From Enterovibrio sp045679545 (GTDB lineage Bacteria; Pseudomonadota; Gammaproteobacteria; Enterobacterales; Vibrionaceae), in contig NZ_CP166194.1 of the NCBI RefSeq assembly GCF_045679545.1, forward strand, positions 620,001-684,000: 64,000 nucleotides of DNA, given 5' to 3'. Every line of letters begins with the position of its first letter. Positions within the stretch are counted from its first letter, which is position 1. Made by a program: the position numbers and the translations under genes. Below, piece after piece: positions 35,995-44,017 of the stretch. The notes beneath the pieces are model-generated. The model ran no database searches, was not told where the DNA came from, and saw only the letters and a list, made by a program, of their open reading frames with translations.

Positions 35995-36288
35995 ATGCAA
36001 GAGACGCCTGAGTATTCTGACTGGCAAGATGTGCTGGATTTGATTCACAGAGCAATAGATTCAGGGCACGAAGCTGAGCTGCTTAAAATGCTACTGACAC
36101 AAGATGAACGCACGGCGCTGATTGCGCGTGTGAATATCGTCAATGAGCTGCTAAAAGGTGAAATTAGCCAACGTCAGCTAAGCCAAATGCTAGGTGTGGG
36201 CATCGCGACGATCACCCGAGGCTCGAATGAGCTGAAGCAACTTGATGACAGCCAGAAGGCGTGGTTGGGGAAAATATTAGAAAAATAG
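35995..36288 (+). CDS. trpR: Trp operon repressor
   Basis: A 97-aa all-helical repressor that binds operators when loaded with L-tryptophan. The helix-turn-helix is visible in ISQRQLSQMLGVGIATITRG, and LTQDERTALIARVNIVNELL forms the dimer core. Length and position between slt and yjjX match the family. GTGAGG lies 7-12 nt before the start. I did not find a clear autoregulatory trp operator upstream. Confidence 0.96.
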   Translation: MQETPEYSDWQDVLDLIHRAIDSGHEAELLKMLLTQDERTALIARVNIVNELLKGEISQRQLSQMLGVGIATITRGSNELKQLDDSQKAWLGKILEK

Positions 36289-36310
36289 GACCGAGAGGTC
36301 CTATTTTTTT
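36284..36310 (+). terminator. Terminator of trpR
   Basis: A perfect 9-bp stem AATAGGACC/GGTCCTATT with loop GAGA and a seven-T tail overlaps the trpR stop codon. Confidence 0.9.
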
Positions 36311-36390
36311 GAGTAAACGTTTCGTTGCTGACTTTTATTCACATGAGCCGCTGTTCAATTCGCGGCCCTTTTAACGGCGAACCAGAAGCA

Positions 36391-36927
36391 TTAAGCCGTG
36401 TGTTGATCCGTGGTCGGGTAAAGATCTGGATGCATAAACGGGATCAGCGCCAAGATCAGTGCTTGATGATACACAGAACTGCGGGTGAGCAAGTGCCCCG
36501 TTAACATACCAATTGCCCCGCCTTTTTGTTTTACGTTCTGTTCATTGAACATTTCATCCATCACATCACCCAGCTCTTTGCCTTGCGCTAAGGCGGCGAG
36601 TGCTTGCGGTGGAAGCGGCACAGAAGCCGAACGCGATTCACCCATTCGATTTGACGATTCAATCACCATCCACGCAAACGTGTACGGGCTGTCTAGCCCC
36701 GCTTCTACACCCACGTAAAAGTTGCCATCTATCACTTTTTTGGCGTTATGTACGCGGTTTCTCGCACCCGCTAGCGTCTCTTCACTGGTCATGGGCTGGT
36801 CGGCCACATCACTGGACACAGAAATGCCTTCAAACGTCATGTCGTTATCGGGAAAAACGGCGCGAAATGCAGTTTCTACCGCCGCAATCTTGGCAGGGTT
36901 GAGCGAAGTGACGATCACTTTTGTCAT
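36391..36927 (-). CDS. yjjX: Inosine/xanthosine triphosphatase YjjX
   Basis: A 178-aa house-cleaning NTPase that hydrolyses non-canonical purine nucleotides. SLNPAKIAAVETAF at the N-terminus, SETLAGA-type EETLAGARNR, and YVGVEAGLD are family hallmarks. It lies 17 bp downstream of the sterol-desaturase-like gene on the same strand, so the two are probably co-transcribed. It is convergent with trpR. Confidence 0.94.
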   Translation of the reverse strand: MTKVIVTSLNPAKIAAVETAFRAVFPDNDMTFEGISVSSDVADQPMTSEETLAGARNRVHNAKKVIDGNFYVGVEAGLDSPYTFAWMVIESSNRMGESRSASVPLPPQALAALAQGKELGDVMDEMFNEQNVKQKGGAIGMLTGHLLTRSSVYHQALILALIPFMHPDLYPTTDQHTA

Positions 36928-36944
36928 GGTGCTAATTTCCTCGA

Positions 36945-37805
36945 CTAAGGCGTTTTTTTTGAATTTTTGTTCGAAACTGACTTGTCTGGTCTCGATGGGC
37001 TAAACAACCTAAAAGGCAGTGCCAGTAAGCCCGTCAGCCAGACAACATGTTGATCCTCACGATGCGCTTTTATGCCAATGGTCATGCCGTAGTGGCCTTC
37101 GTCGGGCTGGGCGCGATAGGTGTGAAAGAGTCTGTCCCAAATCGCCAGATTGAACCCGAAATTTGAATCACTCTCGTAGCGATGAATGGAGTGATGAACA
37201 CGGTGCATATCTGGTGTGACAACCAACATGCGCACCCAGCGATCAATGGCAGGTGGAATCGCCACATTACTGTGATTAAACAGCGCCATGCCACTAAGAA
37301 TGACCTCAAACAAAATCACAGCCACAACTGGTGCGCCAAGCAAAGCAATGGCAGTAATCTTGATCACCATCGACAGTAAAATCTCGAGAGGGTGGAAGCG
37401 TGCACCCGAAGTGACATCCAGATCTTTGTCAGCATGGTGAACCGCGTGCAAGCGCCACAGCAGTGGGACTTTATGAAACAGGCGGTGTTGGAACCAGATA
37501 ATGCCATCCAGTGAAATGATGCAGACTAATACGGATAGCCATAGCGGGGCACTAACCTGGTTAAACAGGCCAATGTTTTGGTTGGCACACCACGCAGCAA
37601 AGCCTGCTGCCGCCAACGGGAAAATGGCACGAAGGATGACGGTATTTAGGAGCATCAGAGAAATGTTATTGAGCCAGCGTTTTGCTTTGCTCACGGTAAG
37701 AAGACGCTTAGGAAAAAGCCATTCGGCGAGCCCCATTGCCGCAAAAATTGAGAAAAATACGAACAGTCGGAAGGTTAATTCTTGCGACTCAATGTATGTC
37801 AGCAC
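36945..37805 (-). CDS. Sterol desaturase / fatty acid hydroxylase family membrane protein
   Basis: A 286-aa integral membrane di-iron protein. Histidine clusters typical of the family are visible: HRLFH, HAVHHADK, FHPLE and MHRVHHS. Four or more hydrophobic segments surround them. GTG start with AGGAG 7 nt upstream. In bacteria such proteins hydroxylate or desaturate lipids, and the substrate here is unknown. The C-terminus is a charged Ser/Lys-rich tail. It probably forms an operon with yjjX. Confidence 0.87.
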   Translation of the reverse strand: MLTYIESQELTFRLFVFFSIFAAMGLAEWLFPKRLLTVSKAKRWLNNISLMLLNTVILRAIFPLAAAGFAAWCANQNIGLFNQVSAPLWLSVLVCIISLDGIIWFQHRLFHKVPLLWRLHAVHHADKDLDVTSGARFHPLEILLSMVIKITAIALLGAPVVAVILFEVILSGMALFNHSNVAIPPAIDRWVRMLVVTPDMHRVHHSIHRYESDSNFGFNLAIWDRLFHTYRAQPDEGHYGMTIGIKAHREDQHVVWLTGLLALPFRLFSPSRPDKSVSNKNSKKTP

Positions 37806-37892
37806 GTGCGCTCCTGCGATGAATGAACGGTTATCAGCTTATCACACAATACGGTTCTGCATGACGATCAGCGCAACGCTCTTATCAAACAA

Positions 37893-37922
37893 TTGATCTT
37901 ATAAAAATTGATCTTATAAAAA
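37893..37922. repeat. Exact 15-bp direct repeat
   Basis: TTGATCTTATAAAAA occurs twice back to back in the gap between the desaturase-like gene and the spondin operon. Confidence 0.85.
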
Positions 37923-37946
37923 ATCCCCCGTGAAAATAATCGCTAA

Positions 37947-37982
37947 CGAAAAAGAGCGCCTAACAGAGGGAATGCTAGGCGC
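37947..37982 (-). terminator. Terminator of the spondin-domain gene pair
   Basis: Read on the minus strand, GCGCCTA pairs with TAGGCGC over a 13-nt loop and is followed by TCTTTTTC. Confidence 0.65.
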
Positions 37983-38016
37983 AAAGTACATGTTGAGAAT
38001 AACGCCGCTAAGTGAG

Positions 38017-38679
38017 TTACCAAACACGTTTAATGGTGATTTTCGCGCCGGGGTTAAGGAAGCGATGACGATAGCTCAGCGCGGAAGAGGAAAGCCCTTC
38101 ATCTTGCGAAAGCACGCCAGGGTGAATACGAATGCGGTTCGCATCATCACGAGCGGCATTGAACCCTTCGCCACCTGCGGCAGGGCCTGGAACTGAACCT
38201 TGAGATTCGCTGTTAGCCTCAGTGCCTGCATCCCACACGGGTAAGGTGATAGTCATGCTTTGGCCGGGTTTCAGCTTGCCAAAATCAATCCCTGATTGTG
38301 CCACCAATGCATCATTGGTATTGACGAGCATGGAAGCCACAGAGAGATAACGTGTTTTTTGGTTACCCAGTTGCAAGGTAAACGTTTCCGAGGCGCCGGG
38401 ACCAAGTGGTGCTTTTCCTGACACGGTATCTTCAACGGAACGTTGCTTCTTGTATTTCATAACGTCGCTGTTATCGCCACTTTCGGCGAGTTTTTCTAAT
38501 GCCACACTCACCGGTTGCCCAACTTCAAATAGATCGAAGTTTTTACGATGGGTTACTAGCGTCACGGGTGACATAGGTTGCGCATCAGTCAGATTTTCCA
38601 CCGTAACGGTGTACTCTTTTTGCAAAGGACAGCCCGCCAATAGCAGCGCGGTTATCCCAACGAGAGATAAGCGAAACAT
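38017..38679 (-). CDS. Spondin-domain lipoprotein
   Basis: A 220-aa protein with a lipoprotein signal (LLLAGC, Cys16) followed by a beta-rich domain like bacterial Spond_N proteins. Shared hallmarks with its upstream neighbour are an LFEVGQPVSVALEKLAESGD-like segment, VASMLVNTNDA, WDAGTEAN, IHPG and RFLNPGAKITI. It starts 13 nt after the stop of that paralogue, so the two form an operon. Function is unknown. In eukaryotes the spondin N domain mediates extracellular binding. Confidence 0.78.
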   Translation of the reverse strand: MFRLSLVGITALLLAGCPLQKEYTVTVENLTDAQPMSPVTLVTHRKNFDLFEVGQPVSVALEKLAESGDNSDVMKYKKQRSVEDTVSGKAPLGPGASETFTLQLGNQKTRYLSVASMLVNTNDALVAQSGIDFGKLKPGQSMTITLPVWDAGTEANSESQGSVPGPAAGGEGFNAARDDANRIRIHPGVLSQDEGLSSSALSYRHRFLNPGAKITIKRVW

Positions 38680-38692
38680 GGTACGCCCTCCC

Positions 38693-39355
38693 TTAATAAA
38701 CCGTGACGGTGATAGTGGCCACCGGATTCAACCAACGATGTTTGGTGCTATCAAAATCACTGATACCGCCTGTAGCGTTAGTGTCGCCAAGATTTCCTGG
38801 GTGAATATGAACATTTCCATTTGCTACTTCAGTGTCAACGCCTGTGCCGTTCGTGCCAAAAGTTAAGAAAGGAGGGGTAGGGACATTGGCGGCCAGTTCA
38901 TCATTGGCTTCCGTGCCGGCATCATAGACATTGGCGTTAATGACATAGGTGCCTTTTTTCTTTGGTATTTTCCAGCTGTCGACACCGATGAATGCATCGT
39001 TTGAAGGGAGCAACATAGCGGCAATAGAAAGCACGTCGCCGTGTTGAGTATAAAGACGCGTAGAGGCCGTTTCGCCTGGGGCGAGAATGCCTTCTGCAGG
39101 GTTAGCGCTAACGGCTGCGCCTACGCTCAGTGCAATGTCTTCTAATCCACTGATATCGCCACCTTCTGCCATGGCTTCAAGAGCCTCAGAGGCAGGTGTG
39201 CCCGTTTGAAACAGATTGGCGTCGTCATTGTGTGCTGCAACGATGAGTGGGGTGAAATAGATGCCGTCTGTTGCGTTGGTGATGCTCACATCAATGTTTG
39301 CGGCTTGCGCGGAAAACGCTGCGCCCATTGCGATGGCTAAGAGTAATGGTTTCAT
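38693..39355 (-). CDS. Secreted spondin-domain protein
   Basis: A 220-aa protein with a cleavable signal peptide (MKPLLLAIAMGAAFSAQAA) and a Spond_N-like domain: LFQTGTPASEALEAMAEGGD, AAMLLPSNDAF, DAGTEAND, HIHPG and HRWLNPVATITV. I chose the ATG at 39355 with GGAG upstream; a start at 39385 would only lengthen the leader. It is the first gene of a two-gene operon with a lipoprotein paralogue, suggesting one soluble or exported and one membrane-anchored form of the same fold. Confidence 0.8.
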   Translation of the reverse strand: MKPLLLAIAMGAAFSAQAANIDVSITNATDGIYFTPLIVAAHNDDANLFQTGTPASEALEAMAEGGDISGLEDIALSVGAAVSANPAEGILAPGETASTRLYTQHGDVLSIAAMLLPSNDAFIGVDSWKIPKKKGTYVINANVYDAGTEANDELAANVPTPPFLTFGTNGTGVDTEVANGNVHIHPGNLGDTNATGGISDFDSTKHRWLNPVATITVTVY

Positions 39356-39558
39356 GTTTCGCTCCATGTTCAATGAAAGGCTCAATAATGCGTTGAGACT
39401 TTCAAAGCATGGCGCGGAAAAGTGGCTAAACCCTCTCGAATTTGTTGCGAAATTCTCACAAAGTCATGTCAATTTACTCAGAGACAAGGTTTGTGCTGCG
39501 ACGGCTGAACATAGCAGGGAGCAGGGCAACTAAGTCGACAATATCGCGACATCCGACG

Positions 39559-41208
39559 TTAGGCGTGATTTTTTTTGTTCGCATCTAATTCCACATGGGT
39601 GACGACTTGGTTGCGACCTTTTTCCTTGGCAATATACAAAGAAGAATCTGCCGCTTCAATAATGGACTCTACCGAATCAAACTCTGGGAAGGTCGCGACG
39701 CCGGCGCTTAAGGTGGCGTAAAAGGTGTCCGAGCCATTGGAGAACGGCGTTTTTGCAAAGGTGACCCGAAATTCATCGATAAGCCTCAAGGCAATGTCGG
39801 CGGGCGTATCCGGTAGAATAAGCGCAAACTCTTCGCCACCATAACGGGCGCAAGTATCAGTTTTTCTGAATCGATAATTGAGCAAACGGGCAACGCCTTT
39901 GATGACTTTGTCTCCCACGGGGTGACCATATCTGTCGTTAACAGACTTAAAATGGTCGATATCTATCATCACAAAACTTAATGGGGAATGGTGACGACGC
40001 GCCCGAGAGAGCTCACGATCAAGGGCGACTTTTAGGTTCGAGTGATTGAGTAACCCTGTGAGGCTATCCCTGTCCATTAAGGCGCTTAATTGACGGAAGC
40101 GTTTAGCGCGAATGGAGACTGCTTGCGTTAGGTGCAGATCATTGATGGGTTTGGTAAGGAAGTCATCCGCACCCACTTGTAGCGCTTTCATTTGCAGCTT
40201 TAAGTCGGTTTCACCAGAAAGGTACACGATAGGCACATTGGTGTGGGAAGCGTGCTGGCGAATAACACTGGCGGCTTCCACGCCCGAGCAATTGGGCATA
40301 TACAAATCCATGAGTATCAAATCGGGACTGAATTCGCCGAGTTCATCAAGCAAGTGCTCTGGATCGTCAACAATCAGGGTTTTCATTCCCGCCCCTTGCA
40401 GCACAATGGAGTAGTGCTCAGCAAGTATCTGTTCATCTTCAACGATCAGCACACGGTATTGGGCGTTATGACTTTCCCACAAAGAATCTAGCAGACTGAG
40501 AATGTCATCATATTCAATCGGCTTATGGAAAAAGGCAAATGCCCCTGCTTTTGCTGCAAGCAGTCGACTGTTCCAGCACTCAGTGCTGCTTAATACTACC
40601 AGTGGAATGCCACTGTTTTTACGCCATACTTTGGTGACTTTGTCGAGCAGTTCAAAGTCTTGGATATCAACAATGATCACCGAGGGGGACTCTTTGCTCA
40701 ACGCTTCTTTTAATGCGTCAGTGCAATCGAATGACAGTACGTCATATTCCAGATATTGCAGCTGTTCGACCATTTCTTGAATGTCACTGAGATCGTCAGC
40801 AAGCACATACACCAGTTGCTTGGTTCGCCCCTGTTCGTGAAGCAGTGTGACTTCACCATAGGTCAAATCTTCAGGTCTTTTTGGCTCCATGCGAGCCACA
40901 TCTTCGATGCTGGCAATGAGCGCATCAATGTCAGTATTTGGCCAAGGGTTTTCTTGGTTCTCATGTGAAGGCTTGAGCAATACTTCGATATCGCGGCCTC
41001 GTTCGCCAAGATCAACAAAACCGAGCGTGGTCGCTGTCCCCGCTAACTTGTGCGCTTCAAGCACGAGCTCATCAAGTTCGCCATGGGTCGATTTCTTGTT
41101 CGTTTGGATGGCTTGCCATAGCGTCGAAATTCTTTCGATGCGTTTACCGATGCCTTTGGAAAATTTGGCTTGTTGTTCCTGAAATTTTTTTAATTGAGAT
41201 GGTCTCAT
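39559..41208 (-). CDS. Hpt-REC-REC-GGDEF diguanylate cyclase
   Basis: A 549-aa cytoplasmic signalling protein. An Hpt-like helical domain carries His53 in AHKLAGTATTLGF. A first receiver at about 132-245 has Asp181 in IIVDIQD. A second receiver at about 252-368 has Asp301 in LILMDLYMP and lysine in FLTKPI. The GGDEF domain at about 378-540 has the active-site GGEEF at 457-461 and the product-inhibition site RKTD at 448-451. It should make cyclic-di-GMP under phosphorelay control. Its ATG overlaps the stop of the upstream response regulator by 4 nt (ATGA), so it is the last gene of a four-gene operon. Confidence 0.92.
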   Translation of the reverse strand: MRPSQLKKFQEQQAKFSKGIGKRIERISTLWQAIQTNKKSTHGELDELVLEAHKLAGTATTLGFVDLGERGRDIEVLLKPSHENQENPWPNTDIDALIASIEDVARMEPKRPEDLTYGEVTLLHEQGRTKQLVYVLADDLSDIQEMVEQLQYLEYDVLSFDCTDALKEALSKESPSVIIVDIQDFELLDKVTKVWRKNSGIPLVVLSSTECWNSRLLAAKAGAFAFFHKPIEYDDILSLLDSLWESHNAQYRVLIVEDEQILAEHYSIVLQGAGMKTLIVDDPEHLLDELGEFSPDLILMDLYMPNCSGVEAASVIRQHASHTNVPIVYLSGETDLKLQMKALQVGADDFLTKPINDLHLTQAVSIRAKRFRQLSALMDRDSLTGLLNHSNLKVALDRELSRARRHHSPLSFVMIDIDHFKSVNDRYGHPVGDKVIKGVARLLNYRFRKTDTCARYGGEEFALILPDTPADIALRLIDEFRVTFAKTPFSNGSDTFYATLSAGVATFPEFDSVESIIEAADSSLYIAKEKGRNQVVTHVELDANKKNHA

Positions 41209-41588
41209 AAGCCTTCCCTTGTCATCATGCTTTTAATTTTGCCGGCAAGCGTCATGGGATCAAACGGCTTGCTGATAACACCAATAGCACCGCATTGGTG
41301 GTAAGACGCTATCTCCGAAGGCTGAACTTTTGCTGTCATGAAAATGGCCGGCGTCGTACCCAAGTGGGGCAATTTTCGTAAGTTCATCAATGTGGTGGGG
41401 CCGTCCATGTCAGGCATCATGACATCCAGCAGCAGCAAGTCTGGGTCAGCAAGGGCGCCCTTCTCCAATGCCTCGTTGCCGGAACTGCACGCAAGTAGGA
41501 TAAAGCCGTCGTCCTCTAGGGCCATTTCGGCGACATCACGAATGTCTTCGTCATCTTCTACATACAAAACAGTAATTGGCTTGCTCAT
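41205..41588 (-). CDS. Single-domain response regulator
   Basis: A 127-aa CheY-like receiver with the acidic pair EDDED near the N-terminus, the phosphoacceptor in LLLLDVMMPDMDGP and the conserved lysine in GVISKPFDP. There is no output domain. It starts inside the TAATG junction with the kinase gene and overlaps the cyclase gene by 4 nt, so it is translationally coupled to both. A role as phosphate shuttle between kinase and Hpt/REC cyclase is inferred. Confidence 0.9.
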   Translation of the reverse strand: MSKPITVLYVEDDEDIRDVAEMALEDDGFILLACSSGNEALEKGALADPDLLLLDVMMPDMDGPTTLMNLRKLPHLGTTPAIFMTAKVQPSEIASYHQCGAIGVISKPFDPMTLAGKIKSMMTREGL

Positions 41589-44017
41589 TACATTGCCTTC
41601 TTGGGGAATGTTTTCTTAAGTATAAGACGGACTTCGGATTTGAGTTTGTGGATATTTAATTGCGATTTCTCATGGCATGACGTGATATTGGTCGGCAGGG
41701 GTATTTCGGGTTGTGTTTCTGATATCAAAATCACGGGTTTTGCGCTTGCAAAAAGCGCGTAAAGAAATGGTTGGAGTAATTTTTCGTGCCATGTGTTGTC
41801 AACAATGACCAATTCGAAGTGTTGCTGCTCCAAAGCCAGTGTGGCGGCTTCAATAGAATGGGCGGTAGACACTTCAGCGATAGCGGTAAGCTCACTGCGT
41901 AATGCATGGGTTAGTCCATCGTCATTGCCCACATACAATATCTGAAATTGGGAGATAACTTTCTCTGCATGGACAGCCAGACGTTTTGTTTCGGATGCAT
42001 CAATCGGCAGCGAAAAGAAAAACGTCGACCCTTCTCCAGGCACTGAGATGAAGTCTAATTCCCCTTTGTGTCCTTCTATAATGGCTTTGGTGATGCTCAG
42101 CCCTAAGCCTGTTCCGCCGACCCTGCGTGTGTCTGAACTGTCAGCTTGCGAAAATCGCTCAAAAATGTGTTTGTGGAACTCTGGTGGGATGCCTGTGCCA
42201 ATATCCGTGACTTCGACGCGATAGAAGGCATCTTGGCGCATGAGTGTCACGGTGACCTGGCTGTTTGCGGGCGAGTATTTGATGGCGTTTGATAACAGGT
42301 TCGCCATGACTTGCTGTAACCGCCCTGAATCCGCGTTGATATAGACATCATCAATCTCGTTGATATACACCACAGACACATTGTGCTTTCGAGCGAATCC
42401 CTCGTTGTCGTCGACGGAGCGCTGAATGATGGTATTAAGATTAATTCGATTAAAGCTAAAGGTAAGTTGCCCTGATTCCAGCTTTTCGATATCAAGAATA
42501 TCGTTGATTAATAGGGCAAGCCGCTCACTGTTCCGCAGCGCGATAGTGAGCATTTTTTTACTTTTAACGGGTAACTCATCGCCAAACTTACCCAGCACTA
42601 AGCCCAGCGAGCCGCAGATGGATGTCAGTGGTGTTCGCAATTCATGGCTAACGGTTGCGACAAATTCATTCTTAACACTTTGCGCTTTTTTGCGCGCGGT
42701 GATGTCTCGAATAACGCCGGTGAACATGCGCTTGCCTAATACCCGCATCTCGCTGACAGAAAGTTCGGCGGAAAATTCAGTGCCATCTTTGCGCTTTGCT
42801 ATGATTTCACGTCCTATCCCTATAATTTTCGCAGGTTTCCCGCTGATATAGTTGGTCAGAAAGGTATCGTGTTGTCGGGCGAAATCCTGTGGCATAAGCA
42901 TGTTCACTTTCTTTCCGATCACTTCGTCAGCGTAATACCCAAATAGGCCTTCTGCCGCAGGGTTAAAGGTCGCGATGTGGCCTTTTTCATCAATGGTGAT
43001 GATGCTATCAACCACGGTATCAACAATCGCAAGGAGTTGGCTCTGGCCTGATTGCCTTTCGGCCTCGATGTTTAATTCACTGGCTGTACTAATTTGCTCC
43101 GTGGCTTGGTTAAAAGCATTCACCAGTACTTCTAATTCAGAGGCGGTTTGAGACAGCGCAATAGGATAGGAACCCTCTTCTACTTTTTTAGACAGTTGCG
43201 TAATTGGATGCGCCATCTTCCTACCCAATCGACGTGCAATGGCAATGATGGGAAATAGGGATATGAAAGTGAGAATGCTGAAACTGGTGAGCCACGGAGC
43301 GATATTGTAAAGCAAGGACATGTATGGCTCTGAAATGGATATTGAAATATCAAATTTATTGAGCATCATGTCTGGCGTAGGAACCATCGAGACAGTGATG
43401 GCTTTATCTGGATGGGTTCCGTCCGTAAATTCGACCCTCACGCCCACTCTGAGTGAATAGTAACGGTTAATGTTTTCTAGTGCGGGTGCAACGAGCTCAG
43501 ATAGGTTTACCCTCGCAATAATGCCGCCTTGTACCGCGCCAAAATACGTAATGGGTTCAATGATGAAAAACGCCCCATGATGAAATTTTATGTCGCCGTT
43601 GCCTGTGGCCAGTGTTTCTCTGACAAATGATGATGAATACCACGACGGAGATAGGGAGGATTGGTGCAATTGATTGCCTGCGTAATCAAAAAGTAGCGCA
43701 TCATCAATAGCGGTGTATTGGGTAAGATCATCCAACGCATAATCAAAATAGAGATTGCTGCCGTTGATGTCGATTAAGCTATTGATTGAAAGCTGGCTTT
43801 CGGCGGTTCGTGTGACAGCCAATCGTTGGATCTTGAGTTCTTGTTCCAAAATGTTTAGGCGGGTTAATGCTTGAAGATGTAGGTCTTCGTGCAGTTGTTT
43901 ATTTATTCGAAACAGCTCCATCACCGTGGTCGCGCCGACCACAAAGAAAAAGAAACTCACCAGCAGTACTAAGATGAGATTAGCAAAACGGTTGGCAATG
44001 CTTTTAGTGGCGATCAT
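41588..44017 (-). CDS. Hybrid-type sensor histidine kinase
   Basis: An 809-aa inner-membrane kinase. Transmembrane segments at about 13-33 and 243-260 bracket a periplasmic sensor region. A HAMP-like linker (260-320), a PAS domain (325-445, ITIDEKGHIATFNPAAEGLF), HisKA with His458 in VSHELRTPL, and an HATPase domain (NLLSNAIKYS, DIGTGIP, GGTGLGLSI) follow. The last 110 residues look like a degenerate receiver (FQILYVGNDD, LVIVDNTW). The start overlaps the stop of the binding-protein gene by 4 nt, so that lipoprotein is probably its ligand sensor. Confidence 0.92.
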   Translation of the reverse strand: MIATKSIANRFANLILVLLVSFFFFVVGATTVMELFRINKQLHEDLHLQALTRLNILEQELKIQRLAVTRTAESQLSINSLIDINGSNLYFDYALDDLTQYTAIDDALLFDYAGNQLHQSSLSPSWYSSSFVRETLATGNGDIKFHHGAFFIIEPITYFGAVQGGIIARVNLSELVAPALENINRYYSLRVGVRVEFTDGTHPDKAITVSMVPTPDMMLNKFDISISISEPYMSLLYNIAPWLTSFSILTFISLFPIIAIARRLGRKMAHPITQLSKKVEEGSYPIALSQTASELEVLVNAFNQATEQISTASELNIEAERQSGQSQLLAIVDTVVDSIITIDEKGHIATFNPAAEGLFGYYADEVIGKKVNMLMPQDFARQHDTFLTNYISGKPAKIIGIGREIIAKRKDGTEFSAELSVSEMRVLGKRMFTGVIRDITARKKAQSVKNEFVATVSHELRTPLTSICGSLGLVLGKFGDELPVKSKKMLTIALRNSERLALLINDILDIEKLESGQLTFSFNRINLNTIIQRSVDDNEGFARKHNVSVVYINEIDDVYINADSGRLQQVMANLLSNAIKYSPANSQVTVTLMRQDAFYRVEVTDIGTGIPPEFHKHIFERFSQADSSDTRRVGGTGLGLSITKAIIEGHKGELDFISVPGEGSTFFFSLPIDASETKRLAVHAEKVISQFQILYVGNDDGLTHALRSELTAIAEVSTAHSIEAATLALEQQHFELVIVDNTWHEKLLQPFLYALFASAKPVILISETQPEIPLPTNITSCHEKSQLNIHKLKSEVRLILKKTFPKKAM

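Noticed and set aside
37930..38196. Plus-strand 88-codon frame near the spondin operon terminator
   Set aside because: It overlaps a terminator hairpin and the 3' end of the minus-strand lipoprotein gene, and has no recognisable product.
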